Part shown: piece after piece, positions 24,521 to 34,576 of the stretch
Layout of the letters: each line of letters begins with the position of its first letter
Numbering within the stretch: position 1 is the stretch's first letter
Source: Hyphomicrobiales bacterium
GTDB taxonomy: Bacteria; Pseudomonadota; Alphaproteobacteria; Rhizobiales; Rhizobiaceae
Direction: 5' to 3'
DNA: 46,018 nt
Assembly: GCA_021775455.1 (NCBI GenBank)
Contig: JAJFHU010000001.1
Location: 1 to 46,018, forward strand
Position numbers and translations under genes: made by a program
Notes under the pieces: model-generated
Database searches by the model: none
Seen by the model: the letters and a program-made list of their open reading frames with translations, nothing else
What the model was told of the DNA's origin: nothing

Positions 24521-25864
24521 ATGCAAGTTACTGAAACCCTCAAAGAAGGCCTTAAACGCGAGCTCAAAGTTGTTGTTCCAAAGGGCGATATGGAAGTGAA
24601 ACTCAATGAACGCCTGGAGCGAATGAAATCCCAGGTAAAATTGAATGGGTTCCGACAAGGCAAAGTACCGGTTTCTCACCTGAAGAAGGTATACGGCAAG
24701 CAGGCGATGGCAGAAATCGTCAACGAGCTAATAAACAATCGAACTGGTGAGGTATTGAAAGGGCGCGACGAGCGCGCTGCCCAGCAACCAGAAATCTCCA
24801 TGACGGAAGATGAAAAAGAGGCAGAGAAAATTCTTGCAGGAGAGCGGGATTTTGAATTCTCCATCGCCTATGAAGTCATTCCCGAAATCAACACTCCAGA
24901 TCTGGATAAGTTGAAATTGGAACGCCCGATTGCAGAGATCTCTGATGAGAAAGTTGACGAGCAAGTTCTTGAACTGGCCTCCAGTGCACGTCCTTACGAA
25001 GATAAAACCGGCAAGGCTGCCAAGGATGACCGCATTACAATGAATTATCTCGGTAAAATTGATGGTGAGCCGTTTGAAGGTGGCGCTGATCAGGACGCCC
25101 AATTGGTAATTGGTTCTGGCCGTTTTATCCCCGGTTTTGAAGACCAGTTGGAAGGCGCAAAAGCTGGTGATGAAAAGACAGTTAAAGTCACTTTCCCAGA
25201 AGATTATGGCGCGGCTCAACTTGCAGGAAAAGAAGCTGTATTCGAGGTGACTGTCAGCAAGGTAGAAAAACCGGGTGATTTGGAAATTAACGATGAGTTG
25301 GCAACCAAACTCGGCTTAGAGAGTGCTGAAAAATTGCGTGAAACCGTCAAGGACCAAATGGAACGCCGAAACGGCTCCTTTACCCGTACAAAGGTCAAGC
25401 GCCAAATTCTGGATGAGTTAGACAAGAAAACCAAGATGGAACTGCCAAAGAAGATGGTCGAACAGGAGTTTGATAACATTTGGCAGCAGATTACACAGGA
25501 ACTCGAAAAGACGGGTCGCACATTTGAGGATGAGGACACTACTGAAGAAAAGGCCCGTATAGAGTATCAGGAACTTGCCGAGCGCCGGGTGCGTTTGGGT
25601 TTGGTTCTCGCTGATATTGGAGACAAGGCAGATGTTGAAATAACGGACGACGAAATGCAGGCGGCAGTTTATCAACAGGTTCAGCAATATCCTGGCCAGG
25701 AAAAAGAAGTCCTGCAGTACTTTCGTGATCACCCGGATGCGGTAGCAGGCCTGCGGGCACCGATCTATGAAGACAAGGTGATAGACCTTATTATGGGCAA
25801 AGCCGATATTACCGACAAAATGGTAACTCAAGAAGAGTTGGAAAAACAAGAAGACGATGAATAA
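24521..25864 (+). CDS. tig: Trigger factor, ribosome-associated chaperone and peptidyl-prolyl isomerase
   Basis: 447 residues, standard length. The ribosome-binding domain (1-115) has the signature GFRQGKVP near residue 46. The FKBP-type isomerase domain follows (about 155-245, with [19 protein letters not shown]), then the long helical C-terminal chaperone domain. It binds nascent chains at the ribosome exit tunnel and aids folding. The C-terminus is rich in Glu and Gln. It is followed by a strong intrinsic terminator and, further on, by clpP and clpX, the usual bacterial order. Confidence 0.96.
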   Translation: MQVTETLKEGLKRELKVVVPKGDMEVKLNERLERMKSQVKLNGFRQGKVPVSHLKKVYGKQAMAEIVNELINNRTGEVLKGRDERAAQQPEISMTEDEKEAEKILAGERDFEFSIAYEVIPEINTPDLDKLKLERPIAEISDEKVDEQVLELASSARPYEDKTGKAAKDDRITMNYLGKIDGEPFEGGADQDAQLVIGSGRFIPGFEDQLEGAKAGDEKTVKVTFPEDYGAAQLAGKEAVFEVTVSKVEKPGDLEINDELATKLGLESAEKLRETVKDQMERRNGSFTRTKVKRQILDELDKKTKMELPKKMVEQEFDNIWQQITQELEKTGRTFEDEDTTEEKARIEYQELAERRVRLGLVLADIGDKADVEITDDEMQAAVYQQVQQYPGQEKEVLQYFRDHPDAVAGLRAPIYEDKVIDLIMGKADITDKMVTQEELEKQEDDE

Positions 25865-25901
25865 CAACTAGTTATTCGATAATATTAAAGTAATTTACTA
25901 A

Positions 25902-25929
25902 AACACCCTGCATTGCAGGGTGTTTTTTT
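25902..25929 (+). terminator. Intrinsic terminator after tig
   Basis: AACACCCTGC-ATT-GCAGGGTGTT forms a perfect ten-base-pair stem with a three-base loop and runs into seven Ts. The complement has only a short A-rich lead, so it acts mainly on tig transcription, but it may also serve the convergent M24 peptidase gene. Confidence 0.9.
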
Positions 25930-25982
25930 ATGAGCAAAATCCGGTTGAATGTCTGGCGATAACAATCAGTTCCATCAGTTGA

Positions 25983-27152
25983 TCAAAAACCTTCGATTAC
26001 TGGTATGTCCCGGCTAGCCCTTTTGGAAAGCAGTTCGCAGCCATTTTCTCTGATAACCAAATTTTCCTCATGAACCATTTCCCTGCCTGGCGCAAAATCA
26101 AATCCTGGTTCAAGCGTGAGAACCATACCCTCCTGCAAAACGGTTTGATCAAATGCAGCATGAGAGGGATGTTCTGTAAGTTGCATACCTAATCCGTGGC
26201 CAAGTCTGCCCACGTTTCCAGAAGCACCGCCCATCGCCTTGTTCATGCAGTAAAACAGTTCGGCGCAAGTCGTTCCTGGTTTGGCAATCTCAATTGCTGC
26301 TTCAGTCGCATCCCAGATAATGTGATGGGCGCTGGCCACTTCATCAGTAGGTTTGCCAATTGAAAAATTGCGATCAAAATCGCAAAAGTATCCATCCCAG
26401 ATACTGCCGGTATCCAGAATAACAACGTCGCCCTTTTCCAGCAGCCGTTCTGTCGGTTGGGAAATGATATCATTATATCCGGAATTTCGTGCGCCACCGA
26501 CCAGGTATGAGACATCATCAATCCCCTCATCCAGCAGAACATGCTTGAAGGCCTGAAACATCTGGCGAACACTAATTCCGCGCTTGATAATGTCTGGTGT
26601 TCGTGAAAAGGCGCGCGATGCAGCCTGAGCAGCAAACCGGATTTTCTCAATTTCGCGTTCACTTTTAATGACGCGCTGTGCCCGCACAAGATCGTTACAA
26701 TCCTTGAATTCGACACATGGAAGATTTGATTTCAACCTTGCAAAGTCTGCGAGCGGCATCCGCAGATGACTTTCCGGCCCTTCAAGCAGTCCAATTGTTG
26801 CTGATTTTCCCAGTAACTCGGTAATTGTGTCTGCCAGAATGCTTATGCCTTCATCATCCGGATTGGGTGAAGACCACGTTCTGATGTCATCAATCCAGGT
26901 TTTCTCCATACATACCTTGCCGATACCCGGAATGACCGCCACGGGTTTTCCTTCCTCCGGAACAATCAGGAACCAGGGTCGGGTAGGGCTTTGCCAAAAC
27001 AGTGAATGAAATCCTGAGAAGTATCTAAACTCAGGTTCGGTCGTTAGAAACAAGCCATCAATGCCTTCAGCCGCCATCTTGCGCTGAGCCGTTCCAAGTC
27101 TCGTTTGGTACTCTGAATCGGGAAACCCGCGTTCCGGTTGTTTAACAGTCAT
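25983..27152 (-). CDS. M24-family metallopeptidase (Xaa-Pro peptidase-like)
   Basis: 389 residues from the ATG at 27152, where GTGGGA lies upstream; the frame is open to 27239 but those residues lack family likeness. A creatinase-like N-terminal domain (about 1-140) precedes the pita-bread catalytic domain. Metal ligands are visible in VILDTGSIWDGYFCDFDRNF (two Asp), GHGLGMQLTEHP (His), LTLEPGF (Glu) and VHEENLV (Glu). The enzyme should cleave Xaa-Pro dipeptides or act on creatine-like compounds. It is divergent from clpP and convergent with tig. Cytoplasmic. Confidence 0.85.
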   Translation of the reverse strand: MTVKQPERGFPDSEYQTRLGTAQRKMAAEGIDGLFLTTEPEFRYFSGFHSLFWQSPTRPWFLIVPEEGKPVAVIPGIGKVCMEKTWIDDIRTWSSPNPDDEGISILADTITELLGKSATIGLLEGPESHLRMPLADFARLKSNLPCVEFKDCNDLVRAQRVIKSEREIEKIRFAAQAASRAFSRTPDIIKRGISVRQMFQAFKHVLLDEGIDDVSYLVGGARNSGYNDIISQPTERLLEKGDVVILDTGSIWDGYFCDFDRNFSIGKPTDEVASAHHIIWDATEAAIEIAKPGTTCAELFYCMNKAMGGASGNVGRLGHGLGMQLTEHPSHAAFDQTVLQEGMVLTLEPGFDFAPGREMVHEENLVIRENGCELLSKRASRDIPVIEGF

Positions 27153-27328
27153 ATCATTCCCACATTTTCTTGTTCGTTGTTGAACACCACTCAGTTTCCG
27201 ATTGCTCAATTTAATATATTCGTTTTCCAGAATCTTCACTTTGACGGATCACGCAACAAATATTTAGCAGTTGGCTAACGTTAATTGACAAAATTAGGCA
27301 TTTAGCACACGCAGATGGCAGAAGAGCA

Positions 27329-27356
27329 CTTTAATAATCAGGGTTGTTACCCTATT
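27329..27356 (+). promoter_or_regulatory. Candidate heat-shock (RpoH-type) promoter of clpP
   Basis: CTTTAA at 27329-27334 and CCTATT at 27351-27356 are separated by 16 bases, resembling the alphaproteobacterial RpoH pattern CTTGAA-N16/17-CCTAT/CCANAT with one mismatch in the -35. It lies 50 bases before the clpP start. The assignment is tentative. Confidence 0.4.
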
Positions 27357-27405
27357 TTCTGCGCAAAGAAAAAGATTCGCGAAAATCGGGAAAGGCCGTA
27401 GGCGT

Positions 27406-28032
27406 ATGAAAGATCCAGTCGAAACTTATATGAACCTGGTTCCAATGGTAGTGGAGCAATCCAACCGCGGGGAGCGTGCATATGATATCTTTTCACGACT
27501 TCTGAAGGAACGGGTGATTTTCATTACGGGCCCGATTGAAGATTCAATGGCGACCCTGGTCAGTGCACAGTTGCTTTACCTCGAAGCCGAAAACCCTAAA
27601 AAAGAAATCAACCTGTATATTAATTCTCCTGGTGGCGTTGTGACATCAGGAATGGGTATCTATGACACAATGCAGTTTATCCGTCCTCCGGTCTCTACCC
27701 TTTGTATGGGGCAAGCGGCGTCAATGGGTTCATTGTTGCTGGCATCTGGACACAAGGATATGCGGTTTGCATTGCCGAACGCACGGATTATGGTTCACCA
27801 GCCTTCGGGTGGGTTCCAGGGGCAGGCTTCCGATATAGCGCGCCACGCTGAAGACATCATGAACATGAAGCGTCGTCTAAATGAAATTTATGTTAGTCAC
27901 ACTGGACAGGATTACGAAACCATTGAAAAGACCCTGGACCGCGACCACTTTATGACTTCCGATGAAGCTGCAGAATTTGGCTTGATTGATAAGGTTATTG
28001 ATAAACGTGAATTGGACGATAAATCAGAATAA
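27406..28032 (+). CDS. clpP: ATP-dependent Clp protease proteolytic subunit
   Basis: 208 residues. The catalytic triad is Ser106 (GQAASMGS), His131 (VHQPSGG) and Asp180. ClpP forms a barrel of two heptamer rings that degrades unfolded proteins fed by ClpX or ClpA. The N-terminus includes a short propeptide-like stretch before the LVPMVVEQ segment. GGCCGTAGGCG precedes the start. clpX follows on the same strand after 239 bases, long enough for its own promoter. Confidence 0.97.
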   Translation: MKDPVETYMNLVPMVVEQSNRGERAYDIFSRLLKERVIFITGPIEDSMATLVSAQLLYLEAENPKKEINLYINSPGGVVTSGMGIYDTMQFIRPPVSTLCMGQAASMGSLLLASGHKDMRFALPNARIMVHQPSGGFQGQASDIARHAEDIMNMKRRLNEIYVSHTGQDYETIEKTLDRDHFMTSDEAAEFGLIDKVIDKRELDDKSE

Positions 28033-28070
28033 GTTTATCAACCATTCCGAAAGTGTGATTGGATTATGTG

Positions 28071-28099
28071 ACAAATCCGCCACAAAGTGCGGTATTTGT
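28071..28099 (+). promoter_or_regulatory. Hairpin between clpP and clpX
   Basis: ACAAATCCGC and GCGGTATTTGT pair as ten base pairs with one bulged base around an eight-base loop. No T-run follows, so it is more likely an mRNA-processing or partial-attenuation structure than a full terminator. Confidence 0.35.
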
Positions 28100-28271
28100 T
28101 AAGCGTATGTAGACTTTTTAATGTCTATATTGATGCGGAAGGTATGTTTGCGCTTGCGCCGTTTCAATCCGAATGATTGACTTGGTGAAGGTGCTGAAAG
28201 AGGCTAGGCTGGCAAATTGAAGCAGAAGCTTTGTGTCAATTACTGGTCGAAGGCTGTAACAAGGACTGTCT

Positions 28272-29540
<1,269 letters not shown>

Positions 29541-29566
29541 ACTGTTGTTTTAAAGAAGAGATTCAT

Positions 29567-29592
29567 GGGCTGCCGTTTTGGCGGCCCTTTTT
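29567..29592 (+). terminator. Intrinsic terminator after clpX
   Basis: GGGCTGCC-GTTTT-GGCGGCCC gives an eight-base-pair stem with one G-T pair and a five-base loop, followed by TTTTT. It lies 27 bases after the clpX stop. Confidence 0.85.
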
Positions 29593-29631
29593 CGTTGTTC
29601 CTGACAAAAATTTCCTGTTTTTCCTTGTCAG

Positions 29632-29662
29632 CGCTTGAACCATCGTTGGTTGAGTCCCAAAT
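29632..29662 (+). promoter_or_regulatory. Heat-shock (RpoH-type) promoter candidate for lon
   Basis: CGCTTGAA (29632-29639), 17 bases, then CCAAAT (29657-29662). This fits, without mismatch, the Sinorhizobium RpoH pattern CNCTTGAA-N17-CCANAT as I recall it. It lies about 160 bases before lon, whose expression is commonly heat-induced. Confidence 0.6.
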
Positions 29663-29820
29663 AAGATGCAGAATAATGCTTGATGTAATCAAACTCATAT
29701 GTGTGTAACTCCTGTCAAAATTAAGCAAATCACCAATTGAAGGTGTTGTTCTTGATAGGTGCTGTTTAAAATAGAGATTCGCAGGTGTGATAATTCATTT
29801 GCAATCAAAGGACTAATTGG

Positions 29821-32250
29821 ATGAGTGACGATAAAGCCGCGATTGAATTTGGAACCGGAGAAGTTTTACCTCTCCTGCCTTTACGCGACATAGTGGTTTT
29901 CCCCCACATGATCGTTCCGTTGTTTGTGGGGCGGGGAAAATCGATCGCTGCGCTGGAAGAGGTCATGAACAATGATCGCCAAATCCTGCTGTTTACCCAA
30001 AAGAATGCAAGCGATGACGATCCCACCCCGGAATCTCTGTATGAAATCGGTACAGTTGCTTCTGTCCTGCAGTTGTTGAAACTGCCGGATGGTACAGTGA
30101 AAGTGCTGGTTGAGGGTGTTTCCCGTGCGCGGGTATTGAAGTTCACCGAACGCAGTGATTTTGTTGAGGCGGTAGGCGAATTTATTGAAGATGAAGACGA
30201 CGATCCGGTGGAAATTGAGGCGCTTGCTCGTTCCGTTGTCAGTGATTTTGAAAACTATGTGAAGTTGAACAAGAAAATCTCACCGGAAGTTGTGAGCACG
30301 GTTTCTCAAATTGAAGAATATTCCAAACTGAGCGACACCATAGCGTCTCACTTGGCAGTCAAGATATCCGATAAGCAGAAAATCCTTGGAATGTTCAGTG
30401 TGAAGGAACGGCTTGAGCACATCATCGGCCTAATGGAGAGTGAAGTGTCCGTTCTGCAGGTGGAAAAGCGTATTCGCGGGCGCGTCAAACGCCAGATGGA
30501 AAAAACCCAGCGCGAGTACTATTTGAACGAACAAATGAAGGCGATCCAAAAAGAGCTTGGTGATGGTGAAGATGGCCGGGATGAAATGCAGGAGCTCGAA
30601 GAGCGCATTTCCAAAACCAAACTTTCCAAGGAAGCCCGTGAAAAAGCCGAAGGTGAGATGCGGAAACTCAAACAGATGAGCCCGATGTCCGCAGAGGCTA
30701 CAGTTGTTCGCAATTACCTTGACTGGCTAGTCGGAATACCGTGGGGCAAACGCTCTGTGGTCAAAAAGGACCTGAACAAGGCAGAAGATATTCTGGACGA
30801 AGATCACTACGGCCTGGAGAAGGTCAAAGAACGTATAATTGAGTATTTGGCCGTGCAGGCCCGTCAGAAGAAACTCAAAGGCCCTATTCTGTGTCTGGTA
30901 GGCCCTCCAGGTGTTGGTAAAACATCACTTGGTAAATCGATCGCGAAAGCAACCGGCCGCGAATTTGTGCGTATGGCTTTGGGTGGCGTACGCGATGAAG
31001 CCGAGATTCGCGGTCACCGGCGTACTTACATTGGTTCGATGCCCGGCAAGGTCATTCAATCCATGAAAAAGGCAAAGAAGAACAATCCGCTCTTCTTGTT
31101 GGACGAGATCGATAAAATGGGAATGGATTTCCGCGGCGATCCATCCTCAGCTTTGCTGGAGGTTCTTGATCCGGAACAGAACCATACTTTCAATGATCAC
31201 TATTTGGAGGTCGATTACGACCTGTCCAATGTAATGTTTGTAACCACTGCGAATACGTTGAATATTCCCAGTCCGCTTATGGATCGAATGGAGATCATCC
31301 GTATTGCTGGTTATACCGAGGATGAAAAACTGGAAATTGCCAAGCGGCACCTTTTGCCGAAGCTGATCCGTGATCACGCGCTCGGTGAGAAGGAGTTTTC
31401 GGTTACTGATGGCGCCATTCATGAAACCATTCGCACGTACACCCGCGAGGCCGGTGTGCGGAACCTTGAGCGTGAACTGTCAAAACTTGCCCGAAAAGCA
31501 GTTACCGAAATCGTGAAAGGAAACCGCAAATCGATCAAGGTTACTGTGAAAAATCTTGATGAATATCTTGGAGTTCCAAAATTCCGTTACGGTGAAGCTG
31601 AACAGGATGACAGTGTCGGTATTGTAACCGGTTTGGCATGGACGGAAGTTGGTGGCGAATTGCTCACAATTGAAGGCGTATCCATGCCCGGTAAGGGCAA
31701 AATGACCGTCACTGGCAACCTCAAGGATGTCATGAAAGAGTCGATCTCGGCTGCTGCATCATATGTGCGGTCCCGAGCCATAGATTTTGGTATCGAGCCG
31801 CCGACTTTTGACCGCATGGATATCCATGTTCACGTTCCTGAAGGTGCTACACCAAAAGATGGTCCGTCTGCTGGTGTGGCAATGGCTACCGCGATTGTTT
31901 CTGTGATGACTGGAATTCCGGTCCGCGCTGATCTTGCCATGACCGGTGAAATTACGCTGCGTGGTCGCGTGCTGCCTATTGGCGGGTTGAAAGAGAAGTT
32001 ACTTGCAGCACTTCGTGGCGGCATCAAGAAAGTGCTCATACCTGATGAGAACGCCAAGGATCTCGTCGAGATCCCGGACAATGTGAAGAACAATCTCGAG
32101 ATTGTACCAGTCGGTCAAATTGATGAAGTTCTTGAACATGCGCTCTTGTCAAAACCCAAGCCCATTGAGTGGACAGTCGAAGACGCCGAACGCGCCAGAC
32201 AGGAAATGGCAATTTCACATAGAGATGAGAGTTCTACGGTCGCGCACTAA
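29821..32250 (+). CDS. lon: Lon ATP-dependent protease
   Basis: 809 residues, standard for LonA. The N-terminal substrate-binding domain (about 12-205, opening with [16 protein letters not shown]) is followed by the AAA+ module with Walker [10 protein letters not shown] (361-369), Walker [10 protein letters not shown], and the C-terminal protease domain with catalytic Ser683 in KDGPSAG and Lys726 in GGLKEKLL. Lon degrades damaged proteins and short-lived regulators in the cytoplasm. AAGGA precedes the ATG. It is followed by hup, as in many alphaproteobacteria. Confidence 0.97.
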   Translation: MSDDKAAIEFGTGEVLPLLPLRDIVVFPHMIVPLFVGRGKSIAALEEVMNNDRQILLFTQKNASDDDPTPESLYEIGTVASVLQLLKLPDGTVKVLVEGVSRARVLKFTERSDFVEAVGEFIEDEDDDPVEIEALARSVVSDFENYVKLNKKISPEVVSTVSQIEEYSKLSDTIASHLAVKISDKQKILGMFSVKERLEHIIGLMESEVSVLQVEKRIRGRVKRQMEKTQREYYLNEQMKAIQKELGDGEDGRDEMQELEERISKTKLSKEAREKAEGEMRKLKQMSPMSAEATVVRNYLDWLVGIPWGKRSVVKKDLNKAEDILDEDHYGLEKVKERIIEYLAVQARQKKLKGPILCLVGPPGVGKTSLGKSIAKATGREFVRMALGGVRDEAEIRGHRRTYIGSMPGKVIQSMKKAKKNNPLFLLDEIDKMGMDFRGDPSSALLEVLDPEQNHTFNDHYLEVDYDLSNVMFVTTANTLNIPSPLMDRMEIIRIAGYTEDEKLEIAKRHLLPKLIRDHALGEKEFSVTDGAIHETIRTYTREAGVRNLERELSKLARKAVTEIVKGNRKSIKVTVKNLDEYLGVPKFRYGEAEQDDSVGIVTGLAWTEVGGELLTIEGVSMPGKGKMTVTGNLKDVMKESISAAASYVRSRAIDFGIEPPTFDRMDIHVHVPEGATPKDGPSAGVAMATAIVSVMTGIPVRADLAMTGEITLRGRVLPIGGLKEKLLAALRGGIKKVLIPDENAKDLVEIPDNVKNNLEIVPVGQIDEVLEHALLSKPKPIEWTVEDAERARQEMAISHRDESSTVAH

Positions 32251-32559
32251 AGTGCACTTTGATCATACTTGATATTTCCACCGAAAAGTTTTGGCCTTAA
32301 TCCCCTAAATCAAGCTTTCGCGGTTACTAAATCAGTAAATTAACGCGAATCATTTTCAAATGATTCGCGTAAAAATTTTCAAATTCCAATGCAATCATTC
32401 ACGCTTATATTACGCATACGTCAATTAATAACAGGAAATGCACCTAAAAAGCCCTGATTTCAGCCGTTTTCGTGGTTTATCTGTTGTGTTTCTGGCGTCA
32501 AACAGAGACGATTGCCAATAAGTTTAGTGAGTCGTTCATTTTCAACGGAAGGAAAGACT
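32251..32559. other. lon-hup intergenic region with a perfect palindrome
   Basis: 309 bases without a gene. It should contain the hup promoter. The notable item is the 28-base inverted repeat at 32343-32370. No RNA gene was recognised. Confidence 0.5.
32343..32370. repeat. Perfect 13-bp inverted repeat (hairpin or operator)
   Basis: ACGCGAATCATTT and its exact complement flank a two-base spacer (TC). AAAAATTTT follows. As RNA it is a stable hairpin after lon without a proper T-run; as DNA it is a long, perfectly symmetric site between lon and hup that could bind a dimeric protein. Confidence 0.7.
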
Positions 32560-32835
32560 ATGAATAAAAATGAGCTTATCGCCTCTGTTGCTGACAAGTG
32601 CAGCATGACAAAAACGCAGGCAAATGATGCATTGGAAGCTGTCCTTGATACAGTGACTGGAGCATTGTCTGGCGGTCAGGAAGTCCGTATTTTGGGCTTT
32701 GGAAACTTTTCAGTTTCAAATCGCAAAGCAACAACCGCACGCAACCCACGTACTGGTGAAACAATCCAGGTTCCTGCCTCAAAGGCTCCAAAGTTCAAAG
32801 CTGGTAAAGCCTTGAAAGAAGCCGTGAACCATTAG
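32560..32835 (+). CDS. hup: DNA-binding protein HU
   Basis: 91 residues from the ATG at 32560, seven bases after GGAAGGAAAG. Helical dimerisation region (1-45), the GFGNFSV turn, then the DNA-binding arm with ARNPRTGE. HU is an abundant histone-like protein that bends and compacts DNA. An upstream in-frame codon at 32512 exists but lacks the HU-type N-terminus. A strong terminator lies 22 bases after the stop. Confidence 0.96.
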   Translation: MNKNELIASVADKCSMTKTQANDALEAVLDTVTGALSGGQEVRILGFGNFSVSNRKATTARNPRTGETIQVPASKAPKFKAGKALKEAVNH

Positions 32836-32857
32836 TATTGCTTTTAAGATTTAGGAG

Positions 32858-32883
32858 CCCGCCATCAATTGGCGGGTTTTTTT
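32858..32883 (+). terminator. Intrinsic terminator after hup
   Basis: CCCGCCA-TCAAT-TGGCGGG gives a perfect seven-base-pair stem followed by seven Ts. It ends eight bases before the convergent rirA stop. Confidence 0.92.
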
Positions 32884-32890
32884 GTGCCTG

Positions 32891-33355
32891 CTACTGAATT
32901 TTATTGTTGCCAGCTTCAAGTAAATGAATGCCGAGTAATTCATAGATCCCCGAGCGGGGAGCAGCCAGATCAGCTATGGTATATTTGTCCAACACCGCAA
33001 AGAATGCTTTCAGCGCTTCATTCAACGCATGGCTTAATCCACAGTGATCGAGTAGCGGACAGTCTGTGTCTTCATCGTGAAAACATTCTGCCATCGCGAA
33101 ACCATCTTCTGTCACTTTGACCACTTCTGACAATCGGATGCTTTCAGCAGGCCGTGCCAACCGGATACCGCCATTCCTGCCACGAACGGATTCGACAAAT
33201 CCATGTTGAGTGATCGGTCGCAAAATTTTGAACAAAAATGCATCTGATAAATTGTATGCCTTTGCAATTTCCGGGATTTGGCTCAATGAACCCTCGTTTG
33301 CTGCGCAATACATTAATATCCGAACCGCATAATTTGTTTGTCGTGTAAGGCGCAT
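32891..33355 (-). CDS. rirA: Rrf2-family iron regulator RirA
   Basis: 154 residues from the ATG at 33355 (MRLTRQTNYAVRI, the RirA-type N-terminus; the frame is open to 33385). Winged helix-turn-helix at residues 10-65. Cysteines 91, 99 and 105, the ligands of the iron-sulfur cluster in rhizobial RirA, are conserved at the same positions. In iron-rich cells the cluster-loaded protein represses iron-uptake genes; when the cluster is lost, repression ends. It is divergent from the ferric-iron importer genes fbpA-fbpB, which carry a matching operator. This is one of the strongest pointers to Rhizobiales. Confidence 0.93.
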   Translation of the reverse strand: MRLTRQTNYAVRILMYCAANEGSLSQIPEIAKAYNLSDAFLFKILRPITQHGFVESVRGRNGGIRLARPAESIRLSEVVKVTEDGFAMAECFHDEDTDCPLLDHCGLSHALNEALKAFFAVLDKYTIADLAAPRSGIYELLGIHLLEAGNNKIQ

Positions 33356-33451
33356 GTGATCTCCAAGAGGGATTGATACCCGCAAAACTGGCTACAGTTT
33401 AGAACAGTTCCAAGAAATGTAAACTTTTTTTGTCATGTTTTCGAATTCTGA

Positions 33452-33479
33452 TTGACTTGGCCAAAAATTCGAATTTAAT
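33452..33479 (+). promoter_or_regulatory. Promoter of fbpAB
   Basis: TTGACT (33452-33457), a spacer of 16 bases and TTTAAT (33474-33479). The predicted transcription start falls at about 33485-33487, inside the iron-responsive operator. The sequence TTCGAATT occurs twice nearby, once just before the -35 and once overlapping the -10. Confidence 0.55.
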
Positions 33480-33481
33480 CC

Positions 33482-33496
33482 TGACCCTATTAGTCA
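33482..33496 (+). promoter_or_regulatory. Iron-responsive operator (RirA box)
   Basis: TGACCCTATTAGTCA matches the TGA-N9-TCA pattern described for RirA-regulated promoters in Rhizobiales. It lies directly after the -10 element and 36 bases before the fbpA start codon, where a bound repressor would block RNA polymerase. Confidence 0.7.
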
Positions 33497-33532
33497 AGTT
33501 AAAGCGCCACCAAAACAGGAGCAAGTGGTAGA

Positions 33533-34576
33533 ATGTTCAGGATCAAGAATTGTGTGGCTTCGGTCTTCAGTATTGCGGTAATGAGTATGGCGACAATCCC
33601 CGTGTTGGCGGCTGACAAAGTCAACGTCTACTCCTATCGCCAACCCGAATTGATCAAACCGCTCCTAGAGGAATTTACTGCAAGCACTGGAATTGAAACC
33701 GAAGTGCTTTTTCTGAAAAAAGGGATGATCGAGAAACTTGAAGCTGAAGGTATTAATTCGCCAGCGGACGTGATCCTTACCACCGATATTGGCCGGTTGT
33801 CTGGTATTGCCGCAAATGAATTATCCCAGCCGCTTGCCAACACAACTCTACAAGAAAATATTCCGGCGCAGTACCGCGACCCAAAAGGATACTGGTTTGG
33901 CCTTACCATGCGCGGGCGGGTAATATACGCCTCGAAAGACAGGGTGGAGCAAAATACTATCACCTACGAGGAACTTGCTGATCCGAAATGGAAAGGCAAG
34001 ATCTGCACGCGGTCAGGGCAACACGCTTACAACGTGGCGCTATTTGCCTCAATGATTGCCCATCATGGCCACGAAAAAGCGCAGGAATGGCTTGAAGGCG
34101 TGAAGCAAAATCTCGCCCGCAAGCCAAATGGAAATGACCGTGCGCAAGCCAAGGGTGTTTATTCCGGTGAGTGTGACCTTGGTTTGGGAAATACCTACTA
34201 CGTGGGCAAGATGCAAACCAATGAAAAGGAACCGGAACAACAGGACTGGGCAAAATCTATCAAAGTGTTATTCCCGAACAATGAAGATCGAGGCGCCCAT
34301 GTGAATATCTCCGGCATGGCGCTGGCAAAACATTCTCCGAATAGGGAAAACGCGATCAAGCTGATGGAATATCTGTCAAGTGGTGAAGCTCAGGAAATCT
34401 ACGCAGAAGTTGTTTACGAATATCCTCTCAAAGAAGGTACCAAGCCATCAGATTTGGTGAATTCCTGGGGAGAGATCAAGCCTGATACATTGCCTCTTGA
34501 AACAATCGCAAAACATAGAAAAGATGCGTCGCGAATGGTAGATACTGTTGGATATGACGACGGCCCGCAGAGCTGA
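33533..34576 (+). CDS. fbpA: Ferric-iron ABC importer, periplasmic binding protein
   Basis: 347 residues. Signal peptide with cleavage around residues 26-27 (VLAA). The mature protein is of the FbpA/FutA class: it starts NVYSYRQPELIKPLL and has adjacent Tyr222-Tyr223 in GNTYYVGK, which bind Fe(III) in this family. It captures ferric iron in the periplasm. The start has an AGGAG site. Its stop codon overlaps the first base of the permease gene. Expression is probably repressed by RirA through the box at 33482. Confidence 0.92.
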   Translation: MFRIKNCVASVFSIAVMSMATIPVLAADKVNVYSYRQPELIKPLLEEFTASTGIETEVLFLKKGMIEKLEAEGINSPADVILTTDIGRLSGIAANELSQPLANTTLQENIPAQYRDPKGYWFGLTMRGRVIYASKDRVEQNTITYEELADPKWKGKICTRSGQHAYNVALFASMIAHHGHEKAQEWLEGVKQNLARKPNGNDRAQAKGVYSGECDLGLGNTYYVGKMQTNEKEPEQQDWAKSIKVLFPNNEDRGAHVNISGMALAKHSPNRENAIKLMEYLSSGEAQEIYAEVVYEYPLKEGTKPSDLVNSWGEIKPDTLPLETIAKHRKDASRMVDTVGYDDGPQS

